From positions 43,454 to 107,453 of the forward strand of contig JAJPJL010000130.1 of NCBI GenBank assembly GCA_021324255.1: a DNA stretch of 64,000 nucleotides. The letters run 5' to 3'. Origin of the DNA: Bacillota bacterium. GTDB taxonomy: Bacteria; Sysuimicrobiota; Sysuimicrobiia; Sysuimicrobiales; Segetimicrobiaceae. Position numbers and translations under genes: made by a program. Below, piece by piece: positions 19,293-27,920 of the stretch. Position 1 is the stretch's first letter. Each line of letters opens with the position of its first letter. The notes under the pieces were generated by a model that saw only the letters and a list, made by a program, of their open reading frames with translations, did no database searches and was not told the DNA's origin.

Positions 19293-19499
19293 TTAGCGCA
19301 GGACGCGCACGTTCGCTGCCTGCGGACCCTTGCGGCCCTCCGATTCCTCGTACTCGACCTTGTCGCCCTCGTTCAACGACTTGTAGCCGTCAGCCTGGAT
19401 CGCGCTGAAGTGCACGAACAAATCCTTGCCGCCGCTGTCCGGGGTGATGAAGCCGTAACCCTTCTCGGAGCTGAACCACTTGACCGTACCGACCGCCAT
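19293..19499 (-). CDS. Cold-shock protein (CspA family)
   Basis: The 68-residue single CSD protein reads [20 protein letters not shown] with the RNP1 motif KGYGFITP, then RNP2 as DLFVHFSAI, ending [15 protein letters not shown]. It binds single-stranded nucleic acid as an RNA chaperone. An AAGGTGAGAAGGT ribosome-binding region precedes the ATG. Promoter and terminator elements flank it, so it is monocistronic. Confidence 0.96.
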   Translation of the reverse strand: MAVGTVKWFSSEKGYGFITPDSGGKDLFVHFSAIQADGYKSLNEGDKVEYEESEGRKGPQAANVRVLR

Positions 19500-19560
19500 A
19501 CCTTCTCACCTTCTGTGCTCAGTGCTACCAACCGACTTTGCAGCCTGCTGATGCCGTAAT

Positions 19561-19589
19561 AGTATGACATACGACGTCCGTGAAGTAAA
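19561..19589 (-). promoter_or_regulatory. Putative promoter of the cold-shock gene
   Basis: On the minus strand TTTACT (19589-19584) and CATACT (19566-19561) are spaced by 17 bp. The transcript would start near 19554, giving a leader of about 55 nt. This AT-rich patch stands out from the surrounding high-GC sequence. The rest of the divergent 19500-19815 interval shows no gene. Confidence 0.45.
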
Positions 19590-19815
19590 GCACAAAGTTG
19601 TAAAGCAACGGCCGACCTGCCGACCGCCGCGGCCAGCCGGCAGGAACGTTCGTCTCCCCGTCTCGGCCCGGAACCCGTGGAGGCACCGCGCCGTGAACGA
19701 CTTGTAGGCATGGCCGCTTTATGTGTGGAAGTAGGGACGACGATTACTCTCTCTCCGGGGCGCCATTGCCCGCGGCCATAGCTCGACGCACGACCAGACG
19801 CAAGGAGGATATCCG

Positions 19816-21075
19816 ATGCGCAGGACGATCTGCATGTGTTGCAGCGTCGCGGCCATCATCGGACTGCTGTGCCCTGCGTTCCCTGTCTCGGGAGCGACCC
19901 CGGTTTCCTTCGACTTGAAGTACGGAGTCCTGGCTCCTCTCACCGGCAACTCGGCAGCCGCGGGACAGGCGTGGAACGAAGCCGCGTCGGTGGGGATCAA
20001 GTACGTGACCGCGACGCTGAAAAAGCTGGACCTGCCGGACATTCACGTCGTGCTGGCGGACTCGCAGGATAGTCAGGGCAACACGCAGACAGGTGTCGAG
20101 GCGGCCCAGAAGCTCGTGAAGATCGACGGTGTCAACGTCGTCATCGGGGACTTCTACAGCGCGGTGACGAGCGCGGTGGCGACGGCCGTTACGATTCCGA
20201 ACCGGGTGTTGGAATTCACCGGCGGAACGAGCCCGGCGCTCACCAAGTTGAACACCGGCACCCCGGCGTTCCTCTGGCAGCCTGTCGCGGCGGACGACGT
20301 GCAGGGCCGGGTGCTGGCGAAGATCATTGCGGCTGCCCTGGGTCCGCACGCCAGGATCAACGTCGCCGCGCGGAACGACGCGTACGGCACGAGCCTGAGC
20401 GCCGTGTTCAAGGAGGCTTGGACATCGACCGGCGGCACCATCCCTGTGGACCTCATCTACGACCCCACTCAGCCGACGCTGGACGCGGAGGCCCAGAAGC
20501 TCGTGCAGGGAAACCCAACCGGCTGGCTGTTCATCGACTTCTGTCAGACCTTTGACAAGCTGGCCTTTCCGCTCGCAAGGTCGGGAAAATGGGACCCGAA
20601 GAAGAGCTTCGGATCGGACACGTTGAATGACTGCAAGAGCAACGGCGCCCAGAGTTTCCCGGGGATGCGGGCGACACAGGCGTATCCCGCGGGTGGCGCG
20701 TCGTTCCCCGCGTTCCAGGCGCTCTTTGAGCAGGACGCAGGGCAGCGGACCAAGTTCCAGCCGTTCACGGCCGAGGCATTCGACAGCGTCTTCGTATCGT
20801 TCTTGGCTGCGCTCGAGGCCAAATCCGCCGAGCCGGCCCAGATCGCGCGGTACGTGGTCCCGCTGACCAACCCGCCCGGAACGGCGTATACATTCCAACA
20901 ACTCGACGCGGCGATCAAGGCCGTCATGACCGGCCAGAAAATTCGCTTCGAGGGCGCGACCGGTCCGTTGAATTTCACGGACTCGGGCCGGGTTGCCGCC
21001 ACCACCTACGCCATTTGGCAGGTGCAGCCCGACGGCTCGAGCAAAGTGATCAAGGTGGTAAATTTCACGCCGTAG
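19816..21075 (+). CDS. ABC transporter substrate-binding protein, LivK/Peripla_BP_6 type
   Basis: The 419-residue protein starts at ATG 19816, 7 nt after AAGGAGG. A signal peptide (~1-27, RRTICMCCSVAAIIGLLCPA then a SGA-type cleavage region) is followed by YGVLAPLTGNSAAAGQAW and VVLADSQDSQGNTQTGVEAA, the type-I periplasmic binding fold used for branched-chain amino acids, amides and related solutes. It heads a tight operon with two permeases, two ATPases and a GH127 hydrolase. The ligand is not evident; the hydrolase suggests a sugar-containing or plant-derived compound rather than leucine. Confidence 0.9.
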   Translation: MRRTICMCCSVAAIIGLLCPAFPVSGATPVSFDLKYGVLAPLTGNSAAAGQAWNEAASVGIKYVTATLKKLDLPDIHVVLADSQDSQGNTQTGVEAAQKLVKIDGVNVVIGDFYSAVTSAVATAVTIPNRVLEFTGGTSPALTKLNTGTPAFLWQPVAADDVQGRVLAKIIAAALGPHARINVAARNDAYGTSLSAVFKEAWTSTGGTIPVDLIYDPTQPTLDAEAQKLVQGNPTGWLFIDFCQTFDKLAFPLARSGKWDPKKSFGSDTLNDCKSNGAQSFPGMRATQAYPAGGASFPAFQALFEQDAGQRTKFQPFTAEAFDSVFVSFLAALEAKSAEPAQIARYVVPLTNPPGTAYTFQQLDAAIKAVMTGQKIRFEGATGPLNFTDSGRVAATTYAIWQVQPDGSSKVIKVVNFTP

Positions 21076-21098
21076 CACCTGCGCAGCCGTAGGACGGA

Positions 21099-21983
21099 AT
21101 GACGCAATTCGCCGAGCTGGTGGTGACCGGCCTGGTGACCGGCGCGGTCCTGGCGTTGGCCGGCGTCGGCGCGTCGCTCGTATTCGGGATCCAGCGGATC
21201 CCGAACTTCGCGCACGGCGAGTACCTGACGTTCGCGGCCTATCTCGCGTTTCTCCTCAACGTGCCGTTCGGCCAGAACCTCGTCGCGGCGACCGCGGGTG
21301 CGATCGCCGGCACGGCGCTGCTCGCGATTGGTATCCACTTCGTTGTCCTGCGACCGCTGCGGGGCCGTGGTCTGGTAGCGATGTCGCTCGTTACGGCCGG
21401 CCTGGCCCTCATGCTCAGGGACGTCGTGTTTCTTGTGGCCGGGACGCAGGTGCGCCAGTATGCGATCGACCAGACCAAGGTCTTCGCTCTGGGGTTCCTT
21501 CGGATTTCGCCGGGCGAGGCGGTTGCGATTCCCATCGCGACGGTCGTCCTGCCGGCAGTCGCGCTGCTGCTTGCCCGAACCCCCATGGGCAAATCCATGC
21601 GCGCCGTCGCAGACAACCGGGACCTCGCGGCAATCTCGGGCATCGACGTGGAACGCGTCGGTGTCCACGTCTGGCTCCTCGCGGGCGCGCTTGCGGGGCT
21701 CGGCGGCGTCATGCTGGCGGTCGTGGAGGGAACCTTCGATCCAAACCTCGGATTTCAGGTCCTCTTCCTGATCTTTACGACCGTGGTGCTCGGTGGAATC
21801 GGCAACGCGTACGGCGCGCTGGTGGCCGGTCTGGTGTTGGGCGTCGCGATGGACCTCGCGACATGGAACGGTTTCTTCGGCGGGCTCGACGCCCAGTACA
21901 AGCCCGTGCTCGCCTTCTGCGTGCTGATCGTGCTCCTGCTCGTCCGTCCGCAAGGATTGTTCGGCAGGGCAACCGTGCTTTGA
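21099..21983 (+). CDS. Branched-chain amino acid-type ABC permease, LivH-like
   Basis: The 294-residue membrane protein has about eight hydrophobic segments and the LivH signature ASLVFGIQRIPNFAHGEYL near residues 24-42, then the EAA-like loop in RTPMGKSMRAVADNRDLA, and ends VRPQGLFGRATVL. It forms half of the inner-membrane channel. Its stop overlaps the LivM-like start (TGATG), indicating coupled translation. Confidence 0.93.
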   Translation: MTQFAELVVTGLVTGAVLALAGVGASLVFGIQRIPNFAHGEYLTFAAYLAFLLNVPFGQNLVAATAGAIAGTALLAIGIHFVVLRPLRGRGLVAMSLVTAGLALMLRDVVFLVAGTQVRQYAIDQTKVFALGFLRISPGEAVAIPIATVVLPAVALLLARTPMGKSMRAVADNRDLAAISGIDVERVGVHVWLLAGALAGLGGVMLAVVEGTFDPNLGFQVLFLIFTTVVLGGIGNAYGALVAGLVLGVAMDLATWNGFFGGLDAQYKPVLAFCVLIVLLLVRPQGLFGRATVL

Positions 21984-22963
21984 TGGACGTCTTCAACCCG
22001 GCGTTTTGGACCTTTGTCGCGATCATGGCTGGGATTTATGTCGTGCTGGCCCTCGGCTTGTACGTGCAATTTTCGCTGGCCGGGCTCCCGAATTTCGGCC
22101 ACGTGGCCTTTATGGCCGTCGCGGCCTACACGATGGCGATTCTCGTCGTCCGCGCAGCCATGCCCCTTCCAGTCGCGGCGATTTTCGGGCTGGTTGCGGC
22201 AGTGGCGTTGGGCTGCCTGCTCGGCATCCCTTCGGTTCGCCTGCGGGCCGACTACTTGGCCATCGCCTCCGTCGCCGCCGGCGAGATGGTCCGCTACCTC
22301 GCGACGAATCTGTCCTGGCTGACGGGGGGGCCGCTCGGGTCCGTCGGACTGCTCGGCCCGGCCCGATTTGTCTCGTACAATGCCGGATGGCAGGACCTGC
22401 TTGACCGCCTCAGCCGAGCCCTGTCCTCCGTGCTGGGCTCGGCCGCTACGCCGGATCGCGCGATGCTCCTTGTGGTCTGGTCCCTCGCCGGCGCTCTCCT
22501 GTGGGTGTTCCGGCGGCTCGAGCGATCGCCGTGGGGGCGCGTCCTCAGGGCGATCCGGGAAGACGAAACCGCGGCGACGGCTGTGGGGAAACATGTCGCC
22601 GCCTTCAAGCTCCAAGCGCTCCTGCTCGGCGCGGCCCTGGGAGGGCTCGCCGGACTGCTCCTAGCGTGGCAGATCGGAGTCTTCAGTCCCAACGACTTCG
22701 AGCCGACGCTGACATTTTACGCGTATCTCATCCTGATCTTCGGCGGCATGAACCGACTCTGGGCGATTCCAGTCGGCGCCGCGGTGTTCAGCCTGCTCTA
22801 TACCGGCACGCAGTTCCTGACCTTCTTCCCGCTGTCTCTGGTCGACTCCGGATCGCGGGCCTTTCTCCGCCTGTTCTCGGTCGGGTTCCTGCTCGTGCTG
22901 TTCATGATGATTCGCCCCCAGGGCCTACTCGGAAACCGCCGAGAGCTGCTGCTGGAGAAGTAG
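21983..22963 (+). CDS. Branched-chain amino acid-type ABC permease, LivM-like
   Basis: Starting at ATG 21983, the 326-residue protein has multiple TM segments, YVQFSLAGLPNFGHVAFMA in the conserved LivM position, then RSPWGRVLRAIREDE-like sequence and AFKLQALLLGAALGGLAGLL, ending MIRPQGLLGNRREL. It completes the transport channel with the LivH-like partner. The gene is overlapped with the upstream permease and followed after 3 bp by the first ATPase gene. Confidence 0.93.
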   Translation: MDVFNPAFWTFVAIMAGIYVVLALGLYVQFSLAGLPNFGHVAFMAVAAYTMAILVVRAAMPLPVAAIFGLVAAVALGCLLGIPSVRLRADYLAIASVAAGEMVRYLATNLSWLTGGPLGSVGLLGPARFVSYNAGWQDLLDRLSRALSSVLGSAATPDRAMLLVVWSLAGALLWVFRRLERSPWGRVLRAIREDETAATAVGKHVAAFKLQALLLGAALGGLAGLLLAWQIGVFSPNDFEPTLTFYAYLILIFGGMNRLWAIPVGAAVFSLLYTGTQFLTFFPLSLVDSGSRAFLRLFSVGFLLVLFMMIRPQGLLGNRRELLLEK

Positions 22964-22966
22964 CCC

Positions 22967-23773
22967 ATGCTCCTCGAGGTGCGGAGACTCACCAAACGCT
23001 TCGGCGGGGTCGCGGCGGCGGACGACCTGTCGTTCGACGTGGAAGAGGGATCGATTACCGCGCTCATCGGACCCAACGGCGCCGGGAAGACCACGGTTTT
23101 CAATCTCATTTCGGGTTTCCTGCGGCCGGATCACGGCGAGATCCGCTTCGCGAAGCGCCGACTCGAAGGTCGCCGGGGAGACATCGTGGCGCGGTCCGGC
23201 CTCGTCCGAACGTTTCAAACGCCCCGGGTGCTCACCCGGATGAGCGTGCTCGACAATCTCCTGCTCGCCGCCCAGGACCAGCCGGGAGAGCGGCTGGGGT
23301 TGGGCTGGATCATGCCGCGACGCGTCGCGCGGCGGGAACGGGAGATACATGCACGGGCGCTGGAGATGCTCGATCTTGTCCGACTGCGGCATGTCTCGGA
23401 CCAGTACGCGGGCGCCCTCTCTGGCGGCCAGCGCAAGCTGGTGGAGTTCGCGCGCGCCCTCATGGTCATGCCGCGAATGATCTTGCTGGACGAGCCCATG
23501 GCCGGGGTGCTGCCGGCGCTCGTGCTTCAGCTGCTCGACCATGTCCAAGATCTGCGCGACCACCGGGGCGTCACCGTGTTTCTGATCGAACACGACATGG
23601 ACGTCGTCATGTCGGTAAGCGACCGTGTGATCGTAATGGACGAAGGGCGGCTCATTGCCGACGGCCCGCCCCAGGCGATCCAGAACGACGATCGGGTCAT
23701 CGAAGCATATCTCGGGCCGGCGGCGCAATCGGAGTCCTCCGGGAAGGGACCACGCGAGACGCCGCGTGGATGA
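22967..23773 (+). CDS. Branched-chain amino acid-type ABC ATPase, LivG-like
   Basis: The 268-residue protein has Walker A GPNGAGKTT (~35-42), a Q-loop region, signature LSGGQRKLVEFARALM, Walker B MILLDEPMAG and the switch His in LIEHDMDVVM. GSITALIGPNGAGKTTVFN and the GVLPAL segment after Walker B are LivG-like. It energises the transporter in the cytoplasm. Its end overlaps the start of the LivF-like gene by 8 bp. Confidence 0.94.
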   Translation: MLLEVRRLTKRFGGVAAADDLSFDVEEGSITALIGPNGAGKTTVFNLISGFLRPDHGEIRFAKRRLEGRRGDIVARSGLVRTFQTPRVLTRMSVLDNLLLAAQDQPGERLGLGWIMPRRVARREREIHARALEMLDLVRLRHVSDQYAGALSGGQRKLVEFARALMVMPRMILLDEPMAGVLPALVLQLLDHVQDLRDHRGVTVFLIEHDMDVVMSVSDRVIVMDEGRLIADGPPQAIQNDDRVIEAYLGPAAQSESSGKGPRETPRG

Positions 23774-24518
23774 CGTAGCTCTCGCCGCACGCGGTCTCTG
23801 CGCCGGCTACGGCGACGAAGACGTGTTGCATGACGTGTCGATTGCGGTCCCCCGCGGTGCGATCGTCGCCGTGATCGGGCCCAACGGCTCCGGAAAATCC
23901 ACGCTGCTCAAGACTATCTACGGCTTGGTGCGCGCGCGGCGCGGCGAAGCCGTCCTCTACGACCGCCGCGGCAAGGCCCATGATCTCACCGCGCTGCGTC
24001 CAAACCAAATCAGCGCGCTCGGCATGAACCTGGTGCCGCAGCTGGCCAACGTCTTTCCCGAGATGTCCGTGCTTGAGAATCTCGAGATCGGGTCGGCGTT
24101 GAACAAAGTCCGGTTCGCGCAGCATCTCGACCGGGTGCTGACCACGTTTCCCGCGCTGCGGACGATGCTGCGCCGGCGGGCCGCGACGCTCTCCGGCGGA
24201 CAGCGCCAGATGCTCGGGCTGGCCCGCGCCCTCATGTCGGGACCGACGCTCCTGATCCTTGACGAGCCATCGGCCGGCCTCGCGCCCGCCGTGGTCGAGG
24301 AGGTCTTTGCCAAGATCAAAGCAATCAATGCCGAAGGGGTGTCCATTTTGATGATCGAGCAAAAAGCGCGCCAGTGTCTCGCGATGGCGGACTACGCGTA
24401 TGTCCTCGAGCAGGGCCGCAATCGGCTTGAGGGCCCGGGATCGACGCTGCTGGCCGATCCCGATGTCGTGCGCCTGTACCTTGGCGCGCGGCGTACAGCG
24501 GCGCAGAGGAATCCCTGA
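23766..24518 (+). CDS. Branched-chain amino acid-type ABC ATPase, LivF-like
   Basis: From GTG 23766 the 250-residue protein reads VDDVALAARGLCAGYGDEDV, the CAGYG start motif of LivF, then Walker A GPNGSGKST (~38-46), signature LSGGQRQMLGLARALM, Walker B LLILDEPSAGL and MIEQKARQCL with Gln where many ABC proteins have the switch His. Having Glu-Gln at that place is usual for LivF. The stop overlaps the ATG of the GH127 gene (TGATG). Confidence 0.93.
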   Translation: MDDVALAARGLCAGYGDEDVLHDVSIAVPRGAIVAVIGPNGSGKSTLLKTIYGLVRARRGEAVLYDRRGKAHDLTALRPNQISALGMNLVPQLANVFPEMSVLENLEIGSALNKVRFAQHLDRVLTTFPALRTMLRRRAATLSGGQRQMLGLARALMSGPTLLILDEPSAGLAPAVVEEVFAKIKAINAEGVSILMIEQKARQCLAMADYAYVLEQGRNRLEGPGSTLLADPDVVRLYLGARRTAAQRNP

Positions 24519-26248
24519 TGGAAACTGCCCCGAGAGTCCTGGAGCCGTTCGACTACCGAGGCGTACGGCTGCTGCCGGGCTGGTTCGCGGACCAAGTGGG
24601 ACGGACCCGCGAGACGTACTACGACGTGCCCGACGACGACATCTTGAAAGGCTTCCGCCAACGCGCGGGGCTGCCGGCGCCCGGGGCGGGCATGCGCGGC
24701 TGGTGTGCGCAGACGAGCGCGGTGATCTTCGGGCAACTGCTGAGCGGCATGGCGCGCTTGAGCCGGGCCACCGGCGACAAGGCGCTCCGTGACAAAGCAC
24801 TTGCGCTGTTCGAAGGATGGCGCCGCACCGTCGGACCGAAGGGCGAAGCCCGCATGCGGCGGCTGTACGACTGGGAGAAACTCGTCTGCGGGCTCGTCGA
24901 CCTGCACGCGTACGCCGACTGCCGCGAGTCGCTCCCGACGCTCGAGCAAACGATGGAGTGGGCGGCCCGAACGTTCGACCGGTCCCGCCGGCCGGCCGAC
25001 AACTTCGATTTCCAGGGCGGCGAGGCGACGAACACGACCGAGTGGTATACGCTGCCGGAGAATCTCTACCGGGCCTACCTGGCAGGCGGCAACTCCGCGT
25101 TCAAAGAGTTTGCCGACATCTGGCTGTATGAGGACTATTGGCGCCGGTTCGAAGCGACCTCGAATCCCGATGAGGTCGTCGCCGTGCACGCATACAGCCA
25201 CGTCAACACGTTCAGCAGTGCCGCGATGGCGTACGCCGTCACCGCCGACCGCCGGTACCTGCGCATCTGCACGAACGCATACGACTTCCTGCAGCGCACG
25301 CAGTGTTACGCGACGGGAGGCTACGGTCCCGACGAACGGCTCATGCCGCCCGACGGCGCGCTCGGACGGTCGCTAGAACTGTACGCCGGCCACGCGGAGA
25401 TCCCGTGCGGATCGTGGGCGGCCTTCAAGTTGTCGCGATACTTGATGACATTCACGGGCGAGGCCCGCTTCGGCGACTGGATCGAAATGCTGTTGTACAA
25501 CGGCATCGGCGCAGCCCTCCCCACCGAACCCGACGGGCGGACCTTCTATTACGGAGATTACCGTCTGTCGAGCGGCATCAAGCAACACTACTGGTACGAG
25601 TGGCCGTGCTGCGCCGGCACGTACCTGCAAACTGTGGCTGACTACCACAACATCGTCTATTTCCGCGACGCCGGAGGCCTCTATGTCAACCTCTTCGTAC
25701 CGTCGGAAGCCACATGGCGGCACGGCGGGCAGCGTGTAACGCTCCGGCAAGACACGGCATATCCGGAATCTGAGATCGCGACCTTCAGGCTGACGATGGA
25801 GCGGCCGGCCCGAATGAGTCTGGCCTTCAGGGTTCCGGGCTGGTCGGCGGGGCTTCGCGCGGCGGTTAACGGTTCGCCGCTTGAGGCGTGCGGCCGGCCC
25901 GGGCAGTGGGCGCGTGTCGTTCGTGAGTGGAAGCCGGGGGACGAGGTCACCGTGACGATTCCTCTCGCGCTGAGGATGGTTCCGGTCGACCAACAGCATC
26001 CCCGCCGCGTCGCGGTGCTGTGGGGACCGGTCGTGCTGGCGCAGGACGAAGCGTGCTGCCGCCGCCCCTTCGCGCTTGCGCGGGGCGCCGACCTCGCGGA
26101 CCGTCTGATTCAGGAGGGACCCGCTCGGTTCCGTATCCTGGACACCGCGCCGGAACGGCACACCCGCTTTCTCCAACCCTACTATGCGTTTCCCGCATAC
26201 TGGCCGTATTGGGTGTACTTCGATTTGGATGCACCGGCGTTGTATTGA
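24518..26248 (+). CDS. GH127-family glycoside hydrolase (beta-L-arabinofuranosidase-like)
   Basis: The 576-residue protein lacks a signal peptide and should be cytoplasmic. An (alpha/alpha) barrel is suggested by FNFQ-like helices, with NTTEWYTLPENLYRAYLAGG near 170 and HAYSHVNTFSSAAMAY near 224. GH127 enzymes coordinate zinc with Glu and three Cys; here the candidates are HAEIPCGSWA (Glu ~294, Cys ~297) and EWPCCAGTY (Cys ~364/365), one of the pair acting as nucleophile. The Glu-to-Cys spacing is one residue longer than the usual E-x-C. A C-terminal beta-sandwich (RMSLAFRVPGWS) follows. Translational coupling to the Liv-type ATPase suggests that the imported solute is cleaved by this enzyme. 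Confidence 0.82.
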   Translation: METAPRVLEPFDYRGVRLLPGWFADQVGRTRETYYDVPDDDILKGFRQRAGLPAPGAGMRGWCAQTSAVIFGQLLSGMARLSRATGDKALRDKALALFEGWRRTVGPKGEARMRRLYDWEKLVCGLVDLHAYADCRESLPTLEQTMEWAARTFDRSRRPADNFDFQGGEATNTTEWYTLPENLYRAYLAGGNSAFKEFADIWLYEDYWRRFEATSNPDEVVAVHAYSHVNTFSSAAMAYAVTADRRYLRICTNAYDFLQRTQCYATGGYGPDERLMPPDGALGRSLELYAGHAEIPCGSWAAFKLSRYLMTFTGEARFGDWIEMLLYNGIGAALPTEPDGRTFYYGDYRLSSGIKQHYWYEWPCCAGTYLQTVADYHNIVYFRDAGGLYVNLFVPSEATWRHGGQRVTLRQDTAYPESEIATFRLTMERPARMSLAFRVPGWSAGLRAAVNGSPLEACGRPGQWARVVREWKPGDEVTVTIPLALRMVPVDQQHPRRVAVLWGPVVLAQDEACCRRPFALARGADLADRLIQEGPARFRILDTAPERHTRFLQPYYAFPAYWPYWVYFDLDAPALY

Positions 26249-26462
26249 CGCGACGATCTGCCCTCGTTGATGCCGGCTACGCCTCCGGGGCGGCGCAACC
26301 GATGACCGCACGCACGCCCGGCCGGACGCCGCCCCACCGCTAACGCACGCGCCCTTACGCGCACCTATGCGTCCACGCCCGCGCAGGCGTCTCCCCGCAA
26401 CACATGCTTCTGACGAGTACCTCACAGGACCTCACGGCCGGGCGCAGCCGGGCCTGCGTCCG

Positions 26463-27185
26463 CTACAAGATGGGCCGCAGCGGGACGATCTGCATGAACC
26501 AGCTGTTGAGCCGGTAGACCCAATCGAAGAGCAGCGCGGTTCCCAGCACCACGAGGAGGAGACCGCCCGCGACCTCGACGGAGCGCACGTAGCGCCGAGC
26601 GGCGAGGAACGCACGGGCCACACCGGAGAGGCATGCCGCTGCGGCGAGGAACGGGAGGCCGAGGCCGAGCGAGTACACGAACAGCAGCACGGCGCCGCGG
26701 TCTGCACGGGCTGCGGTCGCGGCCAGCGTGAGGATGGCGCCGAGGATGGGTCCTACGCACGGCGTCCACGCGAACCCGAACGCCATCCCAACCAAGAGAA
26801 CCCCGAGCCACCCGGTGGGGCGTCGCGTGATGAGAATCCGCCGCTCCCGCGCCAGGCCGGGCACGGACACGACGCCGAGCACGACCAGCCCAAAGAGGAT
26901 CACGATCGCTCCGCCGGCGCGGCTGAGGAGTTCCCGGTTGGACAACACAAAACCGCCCGCGAGCGACGCCGACGCGCCGAGCGCCGTAAAGATCGTCGAG
27001 AATCCCAACACGAACACGGCCGTCGCGCCGAGGACGCGCAGTCGGGCGCCCCCGCTCCCCTCCAATTCGGCGAGCGACACACCGGCGACGAAGGACAGAT
27101 AGCCCGGGATCAGCGGCAGGATGCAGGGCGAAAAGAACCCCAGCACGCCGGCGGCAAACGCGACGGGCAGGCTCAGCGCGGGCAT
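26463..27185 (-). CDS. ccdA: CcdA-like cytochrome c biogenesis / thiol-redox membrane protein
   Basis: The 240-residue protein has six hydrophobic segments and the paired cysteine motifs of the DsbD/CcdA transmembrane domain: FFSPCILPLIPGYLSF (Cys ~21) and AWTPCVGPILG (Cys ~140). It moves electrons from cytoplasmic thioredoxin to outward-facing thiol proteins. The next gene downstream in the same operon encodes a TlpA-like exported thioredoxin... encoded just upstream at 27217-27720, 31 bp away, its likely partner in cytochrome c maturation or periplasmic disulfide reduction. Confidence 0.93.
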   Translation of the reverse strand: MPALSLPVAFAAGVLGFFSPCILPLIPGYLSFVAGVSLAELEGSGGARLRVLGATAVFVLGFSTIFTALGASASLAGGFVLSNRELLSRAGGAIVILFGLVVLGVVSVPGLARERRILITRRPTGWLGVLLVGMAFGFAWTPCVGPILGAILTLAATAARADRGAVLLFVYSLGLGLPFLAAAACLSGVARAFLAARRYVRSVEVAGGLLLVVLGTALLFDWVYRLNSWFMQIVPLRPIL

Positions 27186-27216
27186 CCTGGGATCCGGGGG
27201 GCCGGTACGCGGCGGC

Positions 27217-27720
27217 TCATCGCCCCGAGAGGGTACGGAACGCGGCGTCCAGCTCCGCTCCGTCCGCCGGCCCGTATGCGGCCCGGACCAGCGTGCCGTC
27301 CGGCGCGATCCAGGCCCAGAACGGCTGCACCGTGAACCCGTACGCCTTCGCGATGCGACCGTCCGCGTCGTACCCGGTCGGGAACGTCAGACGGTATTGC
27401 CGCACGAACCGCTCCACCGCGGCGCGGTTGTCGAGCAGGCCGATCCCCACGAGGGCGATGCCTTTGCCCTTCCACTCCCGGTACTCACGCTCCCAGGACG
27501 CCGCCTCCGCATTGCACGTCGGACACCACGGCGCCCAGAACAACAGGATCACGGGCGACCCCTTGAGGTCCGCGAGCCTGAGGGTCGTGCCGTCCAGCAG
27601 CGTCAGGGTGAACGCGGGCGCAGGCCGCCGCGCCGCGTGCACGGACGGCAACGACACGGTCGCCGCCGCCGCGATCGCGATGGCCAGGAACCGCCCGGCG
27701 AGGATGCTCCGCCGTCTCAC
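27217..27720 (-). CDS. TlpA/ResA-like exported thioredoxin-fold protein
   Basis: The 167-residue protein has a signal sequence or anchor (MRRRSILAGRFLAIAIAAAA) and a redoxin domain: PAPAFTLTLLDGTTLRLADL, then the active site FWAPWCPTC (Cys66/Cys69). The usual cis-Pro loop appears as TVQPFWAWI. ResA/TlpA proteins keep apocytochrome c haem-binding cysteines reduced outside the cell. The ccdA-like gene follows 31 bp downstream in the same direction and should supply its electrons. Confidence 0.92.
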   Translation of the reverse strand: MRRRSILAGRFLAIAIAAAATVSLPSVHAARRPAPAFTLTLLDGTTLRLADLKGSPVILLFWAPWCPTCNAEAASWEREYREWKGKGIALVGIGLLDNRAAVERFVRQYRLTFPTGYDADGRIAKAYGFTVQPFWAWIAPDGTLVRAAYGPADGAELDAAFRTLSGR

Positions 27721-27920
27721 CTACCGGACCCCCAAGGCCGTACCACGCCGCACCTCATTATCATCTTACACCACGGACGGTAACATGGATGTGGCGCGGA
27801 TCCCGGGCGGCGCGCCGCGAACCGGGCCGCCCCGGCGTACCGTGGAGGCCGCGACGCGCGCAAGGAGTGTCGCCGCAGGCGGCCAAGTTGTGGGGAGAAC
27901 GGCGCGGGCGGGAGGCGGGC

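Noticed and set aside
26287..26340. GGGGCGGC/GCCGCCCC inverted repeat between the GH127 and CcdA genes as a terminator
   Set aside because: The loop is over 30 nt and there is no U-tract; chance pairing is likely in this GC-rich DNA.
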